Below are positions 7,690 to 19,400 of a stretch of 64,000 nucleotides of DNA, piece by piece. Both the position numbers and the translations under genes were made by a program. Where the stretch lies: assembly GCA_030167125.1 (NCBI GenBank), contig CP126531.1, forward strand, positions 2,830,578 to 2,894,577, written 5' to 3'. Within the stretch, counting starts at the first letter, position 1. The number at the start of each line of letters is the position of its first letter. Origin of the DNA: Rhodanobacteraceae bacterium (lineage in GTDB: Bacteria; Pseudomonadota; Gammaproteobacteria; Xanthomonadales; Rhodanobacteraceae). The notes beneath the pieces are model-generated. The model ran no database searches. It was not told where the DNA came from and worked only from the letters and a program-made list of their open reading frames with translations.

Positions 7690-8769
7690 GTGAACATTGA
7701 ACTGCTGCGCGCGGACAACCTCCGTTGTTTCGAGCATGTAAGCTTCGCACCCGGTCCCGGCATCAATTGGCTGATTGGTCCCAACGGTGCCGGCAAGACT
7801 ACGTTGCTGGAGGCCGCCTACATCCTCTCGCATGGGCGGTCCTTCAGGGCGGGCGGTCGAGCAGCCCCCAAACGCCACGGTGCAAACGATTACCTGGTTT
7901 ACGCGGAAGCCCGTCGATCCGGGCAAAAGGTGAAGCTCGGCCTGGCCCGGAAGGATGACGCTTGGCGGGGACGCCTCAATGGTCAGGATTTGCCCAATTT
8001 GGCGCCGTTGTTCGAAGCTTGCCCGGTGGTGTATTTCGGTCCGGACAGCCAGACATTGCTCCTCGGGCCTGCAGAGGAGCGGCGCGGGTTCCTGGATTGG
8101 GGTGTGTTCCACGTGGAACACGCATCCTTGGTTCTTTGGCGGGCGTGGCGCAGGGCTTTACGCCAGCGCAATGCCCTGCTTCGACAGCGGGCTCTGCCCA
8201 GCGACTTTGCTTCGTGGGAACACGATATGGACCGTGTAGCACGGCAAATCCATGCATTGCGCGCGCGTTGCCTGGCAGGATTGGAGCGCTACATCGCCCA
8301 GGAAGCAGCCTCCCTGGTTCCGGAACTGGGGAACGTCCACATCGACTATCGTGCAGGCTGGGATGTACAAGGCGGGCTGGAAAACCAGCTGGCGGACACG
8401 CGCGACCGCGACAGGGAAGCGGGATTCACCCGATATGGCGCCCATCGTGCAGACTGGACGCTGGTGTTTGGCGAGATTGCCAAACGCGAGCACCTGTCAC
8501 GGGGTCAGGCGAAGGCGGCCGCCTTGGTCTGCACCTTGGCGCTCACGCGCTGGCTCAAGGACAGCATTGGCGAATACCCCCTGCTGTGCCTCGATGATCT
8601 GGAATCCGAGCTGGACGCGCCCCACGCCACGCGTGTCGTTCAATGGCTCCGGGAGGCCGCCCCACAATGTTGGCTTACCGCGACTCAACCACCGGATTCG
8701 AATCACCTGGATGCGAGCGCTCGGTTGTTCCACGTGAAACGCTCCGCTTGCGAGCCGCTCCATCCGTAG
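7690..8769 (+). CDS. recF: DNA replication and repair protein RecF
   Basis: RecF is an SMC-like ATPase that with RecO and RecR loads RecA at single-strand gaps. The 359-residue protein starts at a GTG (MNIELLRADNLRCFEHV). It shows Walker A GPNGAGKTT (about residue 30), an ABC-type signature LSRGQAKAAA (about 270) and Walker B LLCLDDLESELD (about 298). The GTG is favoured because the translated start matches RecF N-termini and there is no in-frame ATG nearby. The gene also carries two parS centromere sites in its coding sequence, which translate as FHVEHA and FHVKRS. Confidence 0.97.
   Translation: MNIELLRADNLRCFEHVSFAPGPGINWLIGPNGAGKTTLLEAAYILSHGRSFRAGGRAAPKRHGANDYLVYAEARRSGQKVKLGLARKDDAWRGRLNGQDLPNLAPLFEACPVVYFGPDSQTLLLGPAEERRGFLDWGVFHVEHASLVLWRAWRRALRQRNALLRQRALPSDFASWEHDMDRVARQIHALRARCLAGLERYIAQEAASLVPELGNVHIDYRAGWDVQGGLENQLADTRDRDREAGFTRYGAHRADWTLVFGEIAKREHLSRGQAKAAALVCTLALTRWLKDSIGEYPLLCLDDLESELDAPHATRVVQWLREAAPQCWLTATQPPDSNHLDASARLFHVKRSACEPLHP
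8105..8120. other. parS: parS chromosome-partitioning site 1 (inside recF)
   Basis: TGTTCCACGTGGAACA is a perfect 16-bp palindrome of the parS type bound by ParB. It differs from the Bacillus consensus TGTTTCACGTGAAACA only at the symmetrical fifth and twelfth bases and resembles the Pseudomonas sites. Its position about 1.7 kb from oriC fits the usual clustering of parS near origins. Confidence 0.93.
8726..8741. other. parS: parS chromosome-partitioning site 2 (3' end of recF)
   Basis: TGTTCCACGTGAAACG matches 14 of 16 bases of the TGTTTCACGTGAAACA consensus and keeps the central CACGTG. It lies 620 bp from the first site and 50 bp before the gyrB promoter. Confidence 0.87.
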
Positions 8770-11253
<2,484 letters not shown>

Positions 11254-11370
11254 AAGGCATCGAAACGGTGTGCATGAACGTCGGGCTGCCCGGTACTTGA
11301 GCTTTGCGTACGGCCCGCGCTACTCTCACCCTCCCCGTTCGCACGCATGGCTCTTAGCAGAGGCGTTCTG

Positions 11371-12738
11371 ATGAAGGTCGAGACCCGTTGGCTGGTTTGT
11401 GGCATGTGCTCCGCTTTCGCCCTGGCGTTCCTGCCGGCGGTTGCCTCCGCGCAAATGGGCGGAACGAACGGCCAGCAGTGTTCCGACATCCAGATGCTGC
11501 AACACAAGTGCGACCAGCAGCAGCAACAAAAATCCGCCAAGCAGGGCAAGCAGGAAACCAAGTATCCCAACGCCACGCGCAAGCAGCCGAAAAACATCGG
11601 CGTCGATCCCAAGGAGGCGAAGGGCCTCAACGAGGGACTCGCGGCTGCCAACAGCGGAGACTCCGCGACGGCGCTCAAGGATCTGCAACCGATCGCCGAT
11701 TCGAGCAGCAGCGCCTACGCCAAGGCGCTGGCCATGCTGGGTCTCGCACAGGTGAAGTACCGCGGTGGTGATACCAAGGGTGCGATCGCGCTGCAGAAGC
11801 AGGCGCTCGATTCCAACGCGCTCGACAACGACAGCTACTTCCAAGGACTCGAAACCCTCGCGCAGATGTACATCGCGGACGAGGACTACAGCGACGCGTT
11901 GACGACACTGGAGACCTGGAACAAGGAGAGCGGCGCACAGTCCGCGGACGTGTACGCGCTGCAAGGCAACGCCTACTACCGCCTGCAGAAATATCCGCAG
12001 GCGGTCGCGGCCATCCAGAAGGCCAAATCGCTGAGCGACAAGCCGCAGCCGAGCTGGGATCAGATCGAGATGGCCAGCGACTTCGCGATGGACAAGTACG
12101 ACGATGCGGCCAAGCTGGCGGAGGCCGCGCTGGCCAAGGATCCCAACAACAGCACCCTGCTGCAGAACGTCATCGCGATCTACATCAACGCGCACCAGGA
12201 TCAGAAGGCGCTGGCGCTGCTCGAACGCGCGCGCGCCAACGGCCAGATCAAGGACCAGGCCGGTTACATGAACATGGCCAAGATGTACGACAACCTTGGC
12301 CAGAACAGCCAGAACCCCAAGGCCAATGCGATGAAGGCCGTCGGGGTCCTGCAGGAAGGCATGAGCAAGGGCATCATCCAGCCGGGCTACGACAGCTACA
12401 AGCTGCTGGGGGATTCCTACGCCATCGCGGGCGATTACAAGAATGCGGTCGACGCCTACGGCAAGGCCGCGCCCGATGCGAAGACAGGCGAAGTCGATTT
12501 CCTGCGCGGCCAGATGCTGGAACAACTCGGCCGCCACAAGGAAGCGCGCGATGCGCTCAAGCAGGCGATCGCGAAAGGCGGTTTCAAGCGCATGGGTGCT
12601 GCGTACCTCACGCTCGGCAATGCCGAACTCGCCTTGAAGGACAAGGCCGCGGCGCGGGCCGCGTACGAACAGGCCGAACAGGATCCGGAAACGCGCGCCG
12701 ACGCGCAGCGTACCCTGAAGCAAATGGGCCACAAGTGA
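11371..12738 (+). CDS. Secreted tetratricopeptide-repeat protein upstream of tonB
   Basis: This 455-residue protein has a Sec signal peptide (about residues 1-27, ending ASA). It then has a Gln/Lys-rich segment (QQQQQKSAKQGKQ) and a series of helical repeats with TPR-like spacing through to the C-terminus, for example YAKALAMLGLAQVKYRGGD and AGDYKNAVDAYGKAAP. TPR repeats are protein-binding scaffolds, so it is probably a periplasmic adaptor. An ATG eight codons upstream exists, but the AGAGG eight bases before 11371 favours this start. It lies between gyrB and tonB on the same strand, so a link with TonB-dependent transport is possible but unproven. Confidence 0.85.
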   Translation: MKVETRWLVCGMCSAFALAFLPAVASAQMGGTNGQQCSDIQMLQHKCDQQQQQKSAKQGKQETKYPNATRKQPKNIGVDPKEAKGLNEGLAAANSGDSATALKDLQPIADSSSSAYAKALAMLGLAQVKYRGGDTKGAIALQKQALDSNALDNDSYFQGLETLAQMYIADEDYSDALTTLETWNKESGAQSADVYALQGNAYYRLQKYPQAVAAIQKAKSLSDKPQPSWDQIEMASDFAMDKYDDAAKLAEAALAKDPNNSTLLQNVIAIYINAHQDQKALALLERARANGQIKDQAGYMNMAKMYDNLGQNSQNPKANAMKAVGVLQEGMSKGIIQPGYDSYKLLGDSYAIAGDYKNAVDAYGKAAPDAKTGEVDFLRGQMLEQLGRHKEARDALKQAIAKGGFKRMGAAYLTLGNAELALKDKAAARAAYEQAEQDPETRADAQRTLKQMGHK

Positions 12739-12899
12739 TCCATGCGGCGCAACACAAATATTGGCTCTTGCCACTAGGCAAAGTCGTCACGCTGGTGTAA
12801 CGTTTCAGACTTTTCCGCCGCCTTGGCTGCGGAGCCGCTCCGGACCGGAACGGCGACCGCAGTGGGGCCCTCAAGGTCAGCGACTGGTTCAAATACACG

Positions 12900-13553
<654 letters not shown>

Positions 13554-13636
13554 ATTTCACGCTCTTCAGATTTCCATCCGTTAGAGTTCTTCAACCAACG
13601 TTCCACTTTGCTACAACTTGAAGGAAGGGTAGCGCC

Positions 13637-14458
13637 ATGATCCAAGAAGCAGCCTCCGCCGCCGCCGCACCTGTCGGCAATGCCAACGCGCAAGCCCTCC
13701 AACAGGTCGGCGCGAGTCACTTTCTCCACGAAATCCTGAGCCATCCGCTGGACCATGCGATCGACTTCATCGTGCTGGTCGTGCTGGTGCTGATGTCGAT
13801 CTCATCGTGGTACTTCATCATCGCGATCGCGATCCGCAATGCGCTGATCCGCTCGCGCATGGACAAGGTGATCCAGAAATTCTGGGACACCCCTTCCGCG
13901 CAGGACGCCGTCCGCGTGATGGAAAAGCAGCCGCGTTCCGAGCCGTTCTCGAAGATCGCACTGGACGCCGCCTCGGCCGCCGCGCACCACCAGCGGCATG
14001 AAGGCAGCCGCATGGTCGAGGCGTTGAATCGCTCCGAGTTCGTCGACCGCGCGCTGCGCCAGGCCGTCGATCGCGAAAGCCGCAACCTCGAGGGTGGCCT
14101 CACGCTGCTCGCGACGGTCGGTTCCGCCGCGGTGTTCGTGGGCCTGCTGGGTACCGTGATGGGCATCTACTACGCCCTGATCAACCTCGGCGCCAGCGGC
14201 GAGTCCTCGATCTCGGCGGTGGCCGGCCCGGTCGGCCAGGCGCTCATCATGACCGCCATCGGCCTGTTCGCCGCCATCCCCGCGGTGATCGCGTACAACG
14301 CCTATTCGCGCGCCAACCGCGTCACCATCGCGCACTTCGACGAGTTCGCGCACGACCTGCACGACTTCTTCTCCACCGGTGCGCGCGTCGAGACCGGCAA
14401 TACTGCGATTCCGCGCCAGACGACGGCGACCGCCACCCCGCCAGCGGCCAAGAAGTAA
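13637..14458 (+). CDS. exbB: TonB-system proton channel protein ExbB
   Basis: ExbB (273 residues) is the pentameric channel subunit that with ExbD uses proton flow to drive TonB. Three membrane spans are visible: about residues 32-55, 155-180 and 195-220. The conserved MotA/TolQ/ExbB pattern is present in LLATVGSAAVFVGLLGTVMGIYYALINLG and VAGPVGQALIMTAIGLFAAIPAVIAYNAYSR. A good ribosome-binding site (AAGGAAGGG) precedes the start. It is followed after 12 bases by exbD1. Confidence 0.96.
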   Translation: MIQEAASAAAAPVGNANAQALQQVGASHFLHEILSHPLDHAIDFIVLVVLVLMSISSWYFIIAIAIRNALIRSRMDKVIQKFWDTPSAQDAVRVMEKQPRSEPFSKIALDAASAAAHHQRHEGSRMVEALNRSEFVDRALRQAVDRESRNLEGGLTLLATVGSAAVFVGLLGTVMGIYYALINLGASGESSISAVAGPVGQALIMTAIGLFAAIPAVIAYNAYSRANRVTIAHFDEFAHDLHDFFSTGARVETGNTAIPRQTTATATPPAAKK

Positions 14459-14470
14459 GAGGGCTCGTTC

Positions 14471-14872
14471 ATGGGCATGAGTACCAATAGCGGCGGCGGT
14501 CCCGTCGCCGATATCAACATCACGCCGCTGATCGACGTGATGCTGGTGTTGCTGGTGATCTTCATGATCACGGCGCCGCTGGTGCAGCACAACATCAAGA
14601 TCGACCTGCCACAGCCCAATCCGAACTCGAAGCCTGACGAGATCACGCCGCATACGCTGTTCATCCAGGCCGACGGCACGATGACCTGGGACAACGTGCC
14701 GATCAGCAACGTCGACCTGCAGGCGCAGCTGGCCACCATCGGCGCCAAGACGCTGGACCAGCAGCCGCAGGTGCATATCAAGGCGACGGACGAGACCCAG
14801 TACAACTATCTGGCCGAAGTGATGGCCGAGGCACGTCGCTACAACGTGCAGAAAATCGGCTTCGAGAAGTGA
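14471..14872 (+). CDS. exbD1: TonB-system protein ExbD (first copy)
   Basis: This 133-residue protein has one membrane helix near the N-terminus in DINITPLIDVMLVLLVIFMITAPL, where the Asp of LIDVML is the proton-carrying residue of the family. A periplasmic domain follows. It starts 12 bases after exbB and 12 bases before exbD2. Duplicated exbD genes are known in Xanthomonas; there exbD1 is needed for iron uptake. Confidence 0.94.
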   Translation: MGMSTNSGGGPVADINITPLIDVMLVLLVIFMITAPLVQHNIKIDLPQPNPNSKPDEITPHTLFIQADGTMTWDNVPISNVDLQAQLATIGAKTLDQQPQVHIKATDETQYNYLAEVMAEARRYNVQKIGFEK

Positions 14873-14884
14873 GGATCTGACGTC

Positions 14885-15328
<444 letters not shown>

Positions 15329-15350
15329 AAAAGCTCTACTGATCTTGCGC

Positions 15351-15379
15351 AAATGCCGCGCACTGCGCGGCATTTTTTT
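15351..15379 (+). terminator. Rho-independent terminator after exbD2
   Basis: A perfect 11-bp stem (15351-15361 with 15365-15375) with a 3-base loop runs into a T-tract ending at 15379. The left arm begins with only three A, so it works best for the plus strand, ending the tonB operon just before convergent pdxJ. Confidence 0.9.
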
Positions 15380-15383
15380 GCGC

Positions 15384-16133
15384 TCAGGCGAGGATCGAAA
15401 GATAGCGTCGCACGGTGGGCGCGAGTCCGTCGTACAACGCTTCGCTGATCAGCGCGTGTCCGATCGAAACTTCTGCCAGCTGCGGAATGGCATGCCGGAA
15501 GGCGCCGAGGTTTTGCTGATTGAGATCGTGGCCTGCATTCACCGCGAGTCCTGCCGCGGTAGCGTGGGCGGCGGTGTCCGCGCAACGCGCCAGTTCCGCG
15601 TCGGCGTCGCCTTTCGCGAAAGCATGCGCGTACGGCCCGGTATAGATCTCCACGCGCGCCACGCCGATCGCGCGCGCCTGCTGCAAACCATCGATGGTGC
15701 CCGCGTCGACGAACAGCGACACGCGGCAACCGGTCGCGTTGAGTTCCGCGACCAGCGGCGCCAGCCGGTCGAGGTCGTGCGCGAGATCGAAGCCGTGATC
15801 GGACGTGATTTGGCCGTCCGAATCGGGAACCAGCGTCGCCTGCGCGGGTTGCGCTTGCCGCACGAGCTCGGCGAATCCCGGGTACCCCGCCCGCGCGGGT
15901 GCAAACGGATTGCCTTCGATGTTGAACTCGACGCGATGCCGGCGTGTCAGTTCCGCAAGCAGCGTGACATCCTCGGCCGTGACATGGCGCCGATCCGGCC
16001 GTGGATGCACGGTGATGCCACCGCATCCCGCGGCGATGCAGGTTTCGGCGGCCCTGCGCAAATCCGGTTCATCGCCGCCACGGGCATTGCGCAGGACGGC
16101 AATCTTGTTGAGGTTGACGCTCAGGGTAGTCAT
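15384..16133 (-). CDS. pdxJ: Pyridoxine 5'-phosphate synthase
   Basis: PdxJ condenses 1-deoxyxylulose 5-phosphate with 3-amino-2-oxopropyl phosphate to make pyridoxine 5'-phosphate, the last ring-forming step of vitamin B6 synthesis. The 249-residue TIM barrel begins [19 protein letters not shown]. It shows the phosphate/substrate motif [16 protein letters not shown], and the catalytic VNAGHDLN near residue 200. The frame is open 40 codons upstream, but MTTLSVN is the conserved start. It is convergent with exbD2, as in Xanthomonas. Confidence 0.96.
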   Translation of the reverse strand: MTTLSVNLNKIAVLRNARGGDEPDLRRAAETCIAAGCGGITVHPRPDRRHVTAEDVTLLAELTRRHRVEFNIEGNPFAPARAGYPGFAELVRQAQPAQATLVPDSDGQITSDHGFDLAHDLDRLAPLVAELNATGCRVSLFVDAGTIDGLQQARAIGVARVEIYTGPYAHAFAKGDADAELARCADTAAHATAAGLAVNAGHDLNQQNLGAFRHAIPQLAEVSIGHALISEALYDGLAPTVRRYLSILA

Positions 16134-16214
16134 GGCGTATCGAAGCTGCGAAAGCACGCGGCGATCGCGCCGCGGGACGCCGATGCCGCATCCGGCATGA
16201 TCGCACGGGCGCAC

Positions 16215-16242
16215 AAAAAAGGCGCGGAGGAGACTCCGCGCC
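16215..16242 (-). terminator. Rho-independent terminator after phosphopantetheinyl transferase gene
   Basis: The 9-bp perfect stem GGCGCGGAG/CTCCGCGCC with a 4-base loop is followed on the minus strand by six T residues. It separates the phosphopantetheinyl transferase transcript from pdxJ. Confidence 0.88.
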
Positions 16243-16348
16243 GGAGAGTGCAATCCACGACGCTCGCTGTGCGCCGCGGACCTACGGGGAGACTACCCGT
16301 ACATCTGGGACCTCACCGGGGTTGCGGAGTTCCCGCCGCGGCGACCAG
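16215..16348 (-). ncRNA. Structured 3' segment ending in intrinsic terminator; candidate small RNA
   Basis: Downstream of the phosphopantetheinyl transferase stop the minus strand carries about 130 bases with several possible helices. These are GCCGCGG pairing with CCGCGGC, a TACGGG/CCCGTA hairpin, and a perfect 9-bp terminator stem (16221-16229 with 16234-16242, loop of four). The terminator is followed by six T (16215-16220). It could be a long 3' UTR or a processed small RNA. It was compared by eye with SRP RNA, 6S RNA and common riboswitches and matches none of them convincingly. Confidence 0.4.
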
Positions 16349-17032
16349 TCAGTCAGCCTCGCCGACAAGCGGCTGGAATGCGCAAATCCGGCGATTTCCG
16401 CCACGCCAGGCCACGCTGCCGCGATAATCCGCTGCAGCAACGAACCCCGAAACCTGCCAATCATGCGCTTCGCCGAGTGCGGGATCGGTGCGCGTCAATT
16501 CCCAATCCGGGCCGCCTGCGTGCGCAAAGGCGAGCCGCGCGAGCCCGAACGACAAACCTTCGCCCACGGCTTTCAACACCGCCTCCTTGGCGCACCACAG
16601 TCCGATGAACGCAAGGTCGCGCGCGCCGGGTTCGAGCGCCGCGAGGGCATCGGCTTCGTCGCCGTCGAAAAAGCGCCGCGCGATCTCGAGCGCACGCAAA
16701 TTCTTGCCGAGCCGCTCGACGTCGACACCCACCTCGCCATGCCGCGAAAGCGCGGCCAGGGCGTAGTCGCCGCTGTGCGACCAGTTGAATTCGAGCAACG
16801 CGTCATCGCCATCGATGTTTTTGGAGTGCGCGAGATACGGCTTGCCGCGCGCATCGTCCTCCAGCGTCACGCTGGATTCGGCCACACCGAGGTAACCGGC
16901 CAGCAGCGCGACCAATGGTGCGCGCCGTTGCGAAGACGCGTACGGAATCCGCCAGAGGTGGATCGAGTGATCGTCCAGCCGCGGCGCAACTTCCGCCGGA
17001 GCCGCGCGCACGAATTCCAGATGCAGCGACAT
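16349..17032 (-). CDS. 4'-phosphopantetheinyl transferase (Sfp type)
   Basis: These enzymes move the phosphopantetheine arm of CoA onto a serine of carrier proteins used in fatty-acid, polyketide or peptide synthesis. The 227-residue length and pseudo-dimeric layout fit the Sfp/AcpT class rather than the ~120-residue AcpS. The motifs are FNWSHSGDYAL (about residues 81-91), VGVDVERL (about 100-107, metal-binding Asp) and WCAKEAVLKAVGEGL (about 145-159, the WxxKEA signature). No polyketide or peptide synthase is present in the window, so its carrier partner is unknown. It follows acs after 16 bases on the same strand. Confidence 0.88.
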   Translation of the reverse strand: MSLHLEFVRAAPAEVAPRLDDHSIHLWRIPYASSQRRAPLVALLAGYLGVAESSVTLEDDARGKPYLAHSKNIDGDDALLEFNWSHSGDYALAALSRHGEVGVDVERLGKNLRALEIARRFFDGDEADALAALEPGARDLAFIGLWCAKEAVLKAVGEGLSFGLARLAFAHAGGPDWELTRTDPALGEAHDWQVSGFVAAADYRGSVAWRGGNRRICAFQPLVGEAD

Positions 17033-17048
17033 CGGCCGGATCGCTCGA

Positions 17049-19004
17049 TCAGTGCCGTACGCGCTCGTCGTACAGCCGCTTCACGACCGAAGGATCGGCC
17101 AGCGTGGACGTATCGCCCAGCGCGGAAAGATCGACCTCGTGGTTGCCTGCCTCCGCAATCTTGCGCAGGATCCTACGCATGGTCTTGGCCGAACGCGTTT
17201 TCGGCAGCGCCGCCGCCCATTGCAAGTATTCCGGCGCGGCGAAAGGCCCGATCCGTTCGCGGATGCCGCCAATGAGTTCCTTCTTCAGTGCATCGCTCGG
17301 CGCCACGCCTTCCTTGGGCGTCACGAACGCGTAAATGGCGGTGCCCTTGATGTCGTGCGGGCAGCCCACCACCGCGGCTTCGGCCACGCGCTCGTCGGCC
17401 ATCATCGCGCTCTCGATCTCGGCGGTACCGATGCGATGGCCCGACACGTTGATCACGTCGTCCACGCGACCGGTGATCTTCCAGTCGCCCTCGGCGTCGC
17501 GCTCGGCGCCGTCGCCGGTGGTGTACACGCCCGGATAGGTCTTGAAATAGGTGTCGATGAAACGCTGGTGGTCGCCGTAGACCGTGCGCATCTGCCCCGG
17601 CCAGGAATCGGTGATCACGAGATTGCCGGAACCCGCGCCCTCGATGGTTTTGCCGTCGGGATCGAGGATCGCGGGCTTGATGCCGAACAACGGCTTCATC
17701 GCGGCGCCCGGTTTCAAGACGGTCGAACCCGGCAGCGGGCAAATGAGAATCCCGCCGGTCTCGGTCTGCCACCACGTATCCACGATCGGACAACGGCCCT
17801 CGCCCACCACGTCGAAGTACCACTCCCAGGCTTCCGGATTGATCGGTTCGCCAACCGAACCAAGCAGGCGCAGCGACTTGCGCTGCGTCTTCTTCACCGG
17901 CGCGTCGCCCTCGCGCATCAACGCGCGGATCGCGGTGGGCGCGGTGTAGAGAATGGTGACTCGGTGCTTGTCGCAGACCTGCCAGATGCGCGATGCGTCG
18001 GGCCAGTTCGGCACGCCTTCGAACACCAGCGAGGTCGCGCCGTTCGCGAGCGGGCCGTACACGATGTAGCTGTGCCCGGTCACCCAGCCGACGTCGGCGG
18101 TGCACCAGTAGATGTCGTCTTCGCGCAGGTCGAAAACCGCTTCGTGCGTCAACGACACCCACACCATGTAGCCGCCGGTGGTGTGCAGTACGCCCTTGGG
18201 TTTGCCGGTGCTGCCCGAGGTGTACAGGGTGAACAGCGGGTCTTCCGCGTTCATCGGCTCCGGTTCGCACTCGGCCGGTTGCCCTTCCACCAACGCGTGC
18301 CACCAGCGGTCGCGCGGCGACTGCATGTTCACCGCGCCGCCGGTGCGGCGCACCACCACCACGGTTTCGATGCTGGTGGTGCCGGGGCGGGCCAGCGCCT
18401 CGTCCACGTTGTGCTTCAGCGGAATCTTCTTGTTGGCGCGCACGCCTTCGTCCGCGGTGATGCACACCTTGCATTGCGAGTCGGCGATGCGCCCGGCCAG
18501 CGCGTCCGGCGAAAACCCGCCGAACACGACAGAATGGATCGCGCCGATGCGCGCGCACGCCAGCATCGCGACGCAGGCTTCCGGGATCATCGGCATGTAG
18601 ATCGCGACGCGGTCGCCCTTCTTCACGCCGAGGTTGCGCAGCGCGTTCGCGAAGCGGCAGACGTCGGCGTGCAGCTCGCGGTAGGTGATGGCGCGCGAGA
18701 CGTCCGGGTCGTCGCCTTCGAACAGCAGCGCGGTCTTGCCGCCGCGCGTTGCAAGATGCCGATCGAGGCAGCTGAGGGTCGGGTTCAACACGCCATCCGC
18801 GTACCAGCGGATGTGCAGGTCCTTCGCGTCGAACGAAACATCCCGCGTCTGCGTCGGCGGCTTGATCCAGTCCAGCCGCTTCGCGGCCTCGGCCCAGAAC
18901 TTTTCGGGATCGTCGATCGATTCGCGGTAAAGCCGCGCGTACTGGTCGGGCTTGATCTGCTCGGCGGCGGCAAATGCCGGCGGAACGGGATGCACCTTGC
19001 TCAT
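17049..19004 (-). CDS. acs: Acetyl-coenzyme A synthetase
   Basis: Acs activates acetate to acetyl-CoA through acetyl-AMP. The 651-residue length equals that of E. coli Acs (652). The N-terminal acetate-CoA ligase region, the adenylate-forming P-loop [30 protein letters not shown] and the C-terminal [15 protein letters not shown] are all intact. The lysine of the last motif (about residue 605) is the site regulated by acetylation in other bacteria. It lies upstream of the phosphopantetheinyl transferase gene and may be cotranscribed with it. Confidence 0.98.
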   Translation of the reverse strand: MSKVHPVPPAFAAAEQIKPDQYARLYRESIDDPEKFWAEAAKRLDWIKPPTQTRDVSFDAKDLHIRWYADGVLNPTLSCLDRHLATRGGKTALLFEGDDPDVSRAITYRELHADVCRFANALRNLGVKKGDRVAIYMPMIPEACVAMLACARIGAIHSVVFGGFSPDALAGRIADSQCKVCITADEGVRANKKIPLKHNVDEALARPGTTSIETVVVVRRTGGAVNMQSPRDRWWHALVEGQPAECEPEPMNAEDPLFTLYTSGSTGKPKGVLHTTGGYMVWVSLTHEAVFDLREDDIYWCTADVGWVTGHSYIVYGPLANGATSLVFEGVPNWPDASRIWQVCDKHRVTILYTAPTAIRALMREGDAPVKKTQRKSLRLLGSVGEPINPEAWEWYFDVVGEGRCPIVDTWWQTETGGILICPLPGSTVLKPGAAMKPLFGIKPAILDPDGKTIEGAGSGNLVITDSWPGQMRTVYGDHQRFIDTYFKTYPGVYTTGDGAERDAEGDWKITGRVDDVINVSGHRIGTAEIESAMMADERVAEAAVVGCPHDIKGTAIYAFVTPKEGVAPSDALKKELIGGIRERIGPFAAPEYLQWAAALPKTRSAKTMRRILRKIAEAGNHEVDLSALGDTSTLADPSVVKRLYDERVRH

Positions 19005-19075
19005 CGCTCAAGACTCCTCGCAGCCAGACAAGGAAGCTAGCGTAGCAAATTGAAACCGGCGGAACCGGAACCGCG

Positions 19076-19333
19076 TCAGCCCGGACTGGACGGCGGCAAG
19101 CGCGGCGGCGCGTCGCCCGGCTTCTTGACGGTGCTGCGCAAGGCCTGGATCTCGCGCTCGGTCATGTGTTCGGGCCGTGAACTCGCGCGCACGTGGCGGT
19201 CGATGAAAACCAGTGCGGCGCCGATCGCGGACACGAAGCCGATGAAGATGCCGAGTAGCATCCAGCCCGGCGAGTGGCTGATGAACGCCAGCACGAAAGC
19301 GACCACTGCAACCAGCACCAAACCCCAGATCAT
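19076..19333 (-). CDS. Small two-helix membrane protein of unknown function
   Basis: This 85-residue protein has two predicted membrane helices (about residues 2-20 and 24-44). A charged cytoplasmic tail follows, with REIQALRSTVKK and a Pro-rich end. No family could be recognised. It is on the same strand as acs, 71 bases upstream, and follows the membrane-transport operon; cotranscription with either is not evident. The reading frame and hydrophobic pattern make it a plausible real gene. Confidence 0.65.
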   Translation of the reverse strand: MIWGLVLVAVVAFVLAFISHSPGWMLLGIFIGFVSAIGAALVFIDRHVRASSRPEHMTEREIQALRSTVKKPGDAPPRLPPSSPG

Positions 19334-19400
19334 GGATCACCCCGGCAGCGCGACCGGCTGGATCATAGCGCAGCCGTGGCGATCGGCGCGACGGCTGCGC

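Noticed and set aside
6541..8121. A minus-strand open frame beginning MFHVEHTPI over dnaN and recF
   Set aside because: It is antisense to dnaN; its odd N-terminus is the translation of the palindromic parS site, which reads the same on both strands.
16215..16348. SRP RNA, 6S RNA or cobalamin-riboswitch identity for the structured segment
   Set aside because: The conserved SRP tetraloop stretch, the 6S central bubble and the B12 box could not be found in either orientation.
17052..19040. A 662-codon plus-strand open frame across acs
   Set aside because: It is antisense to a full-length acetyl-CoA synthetase; no domain is recognisable in it.
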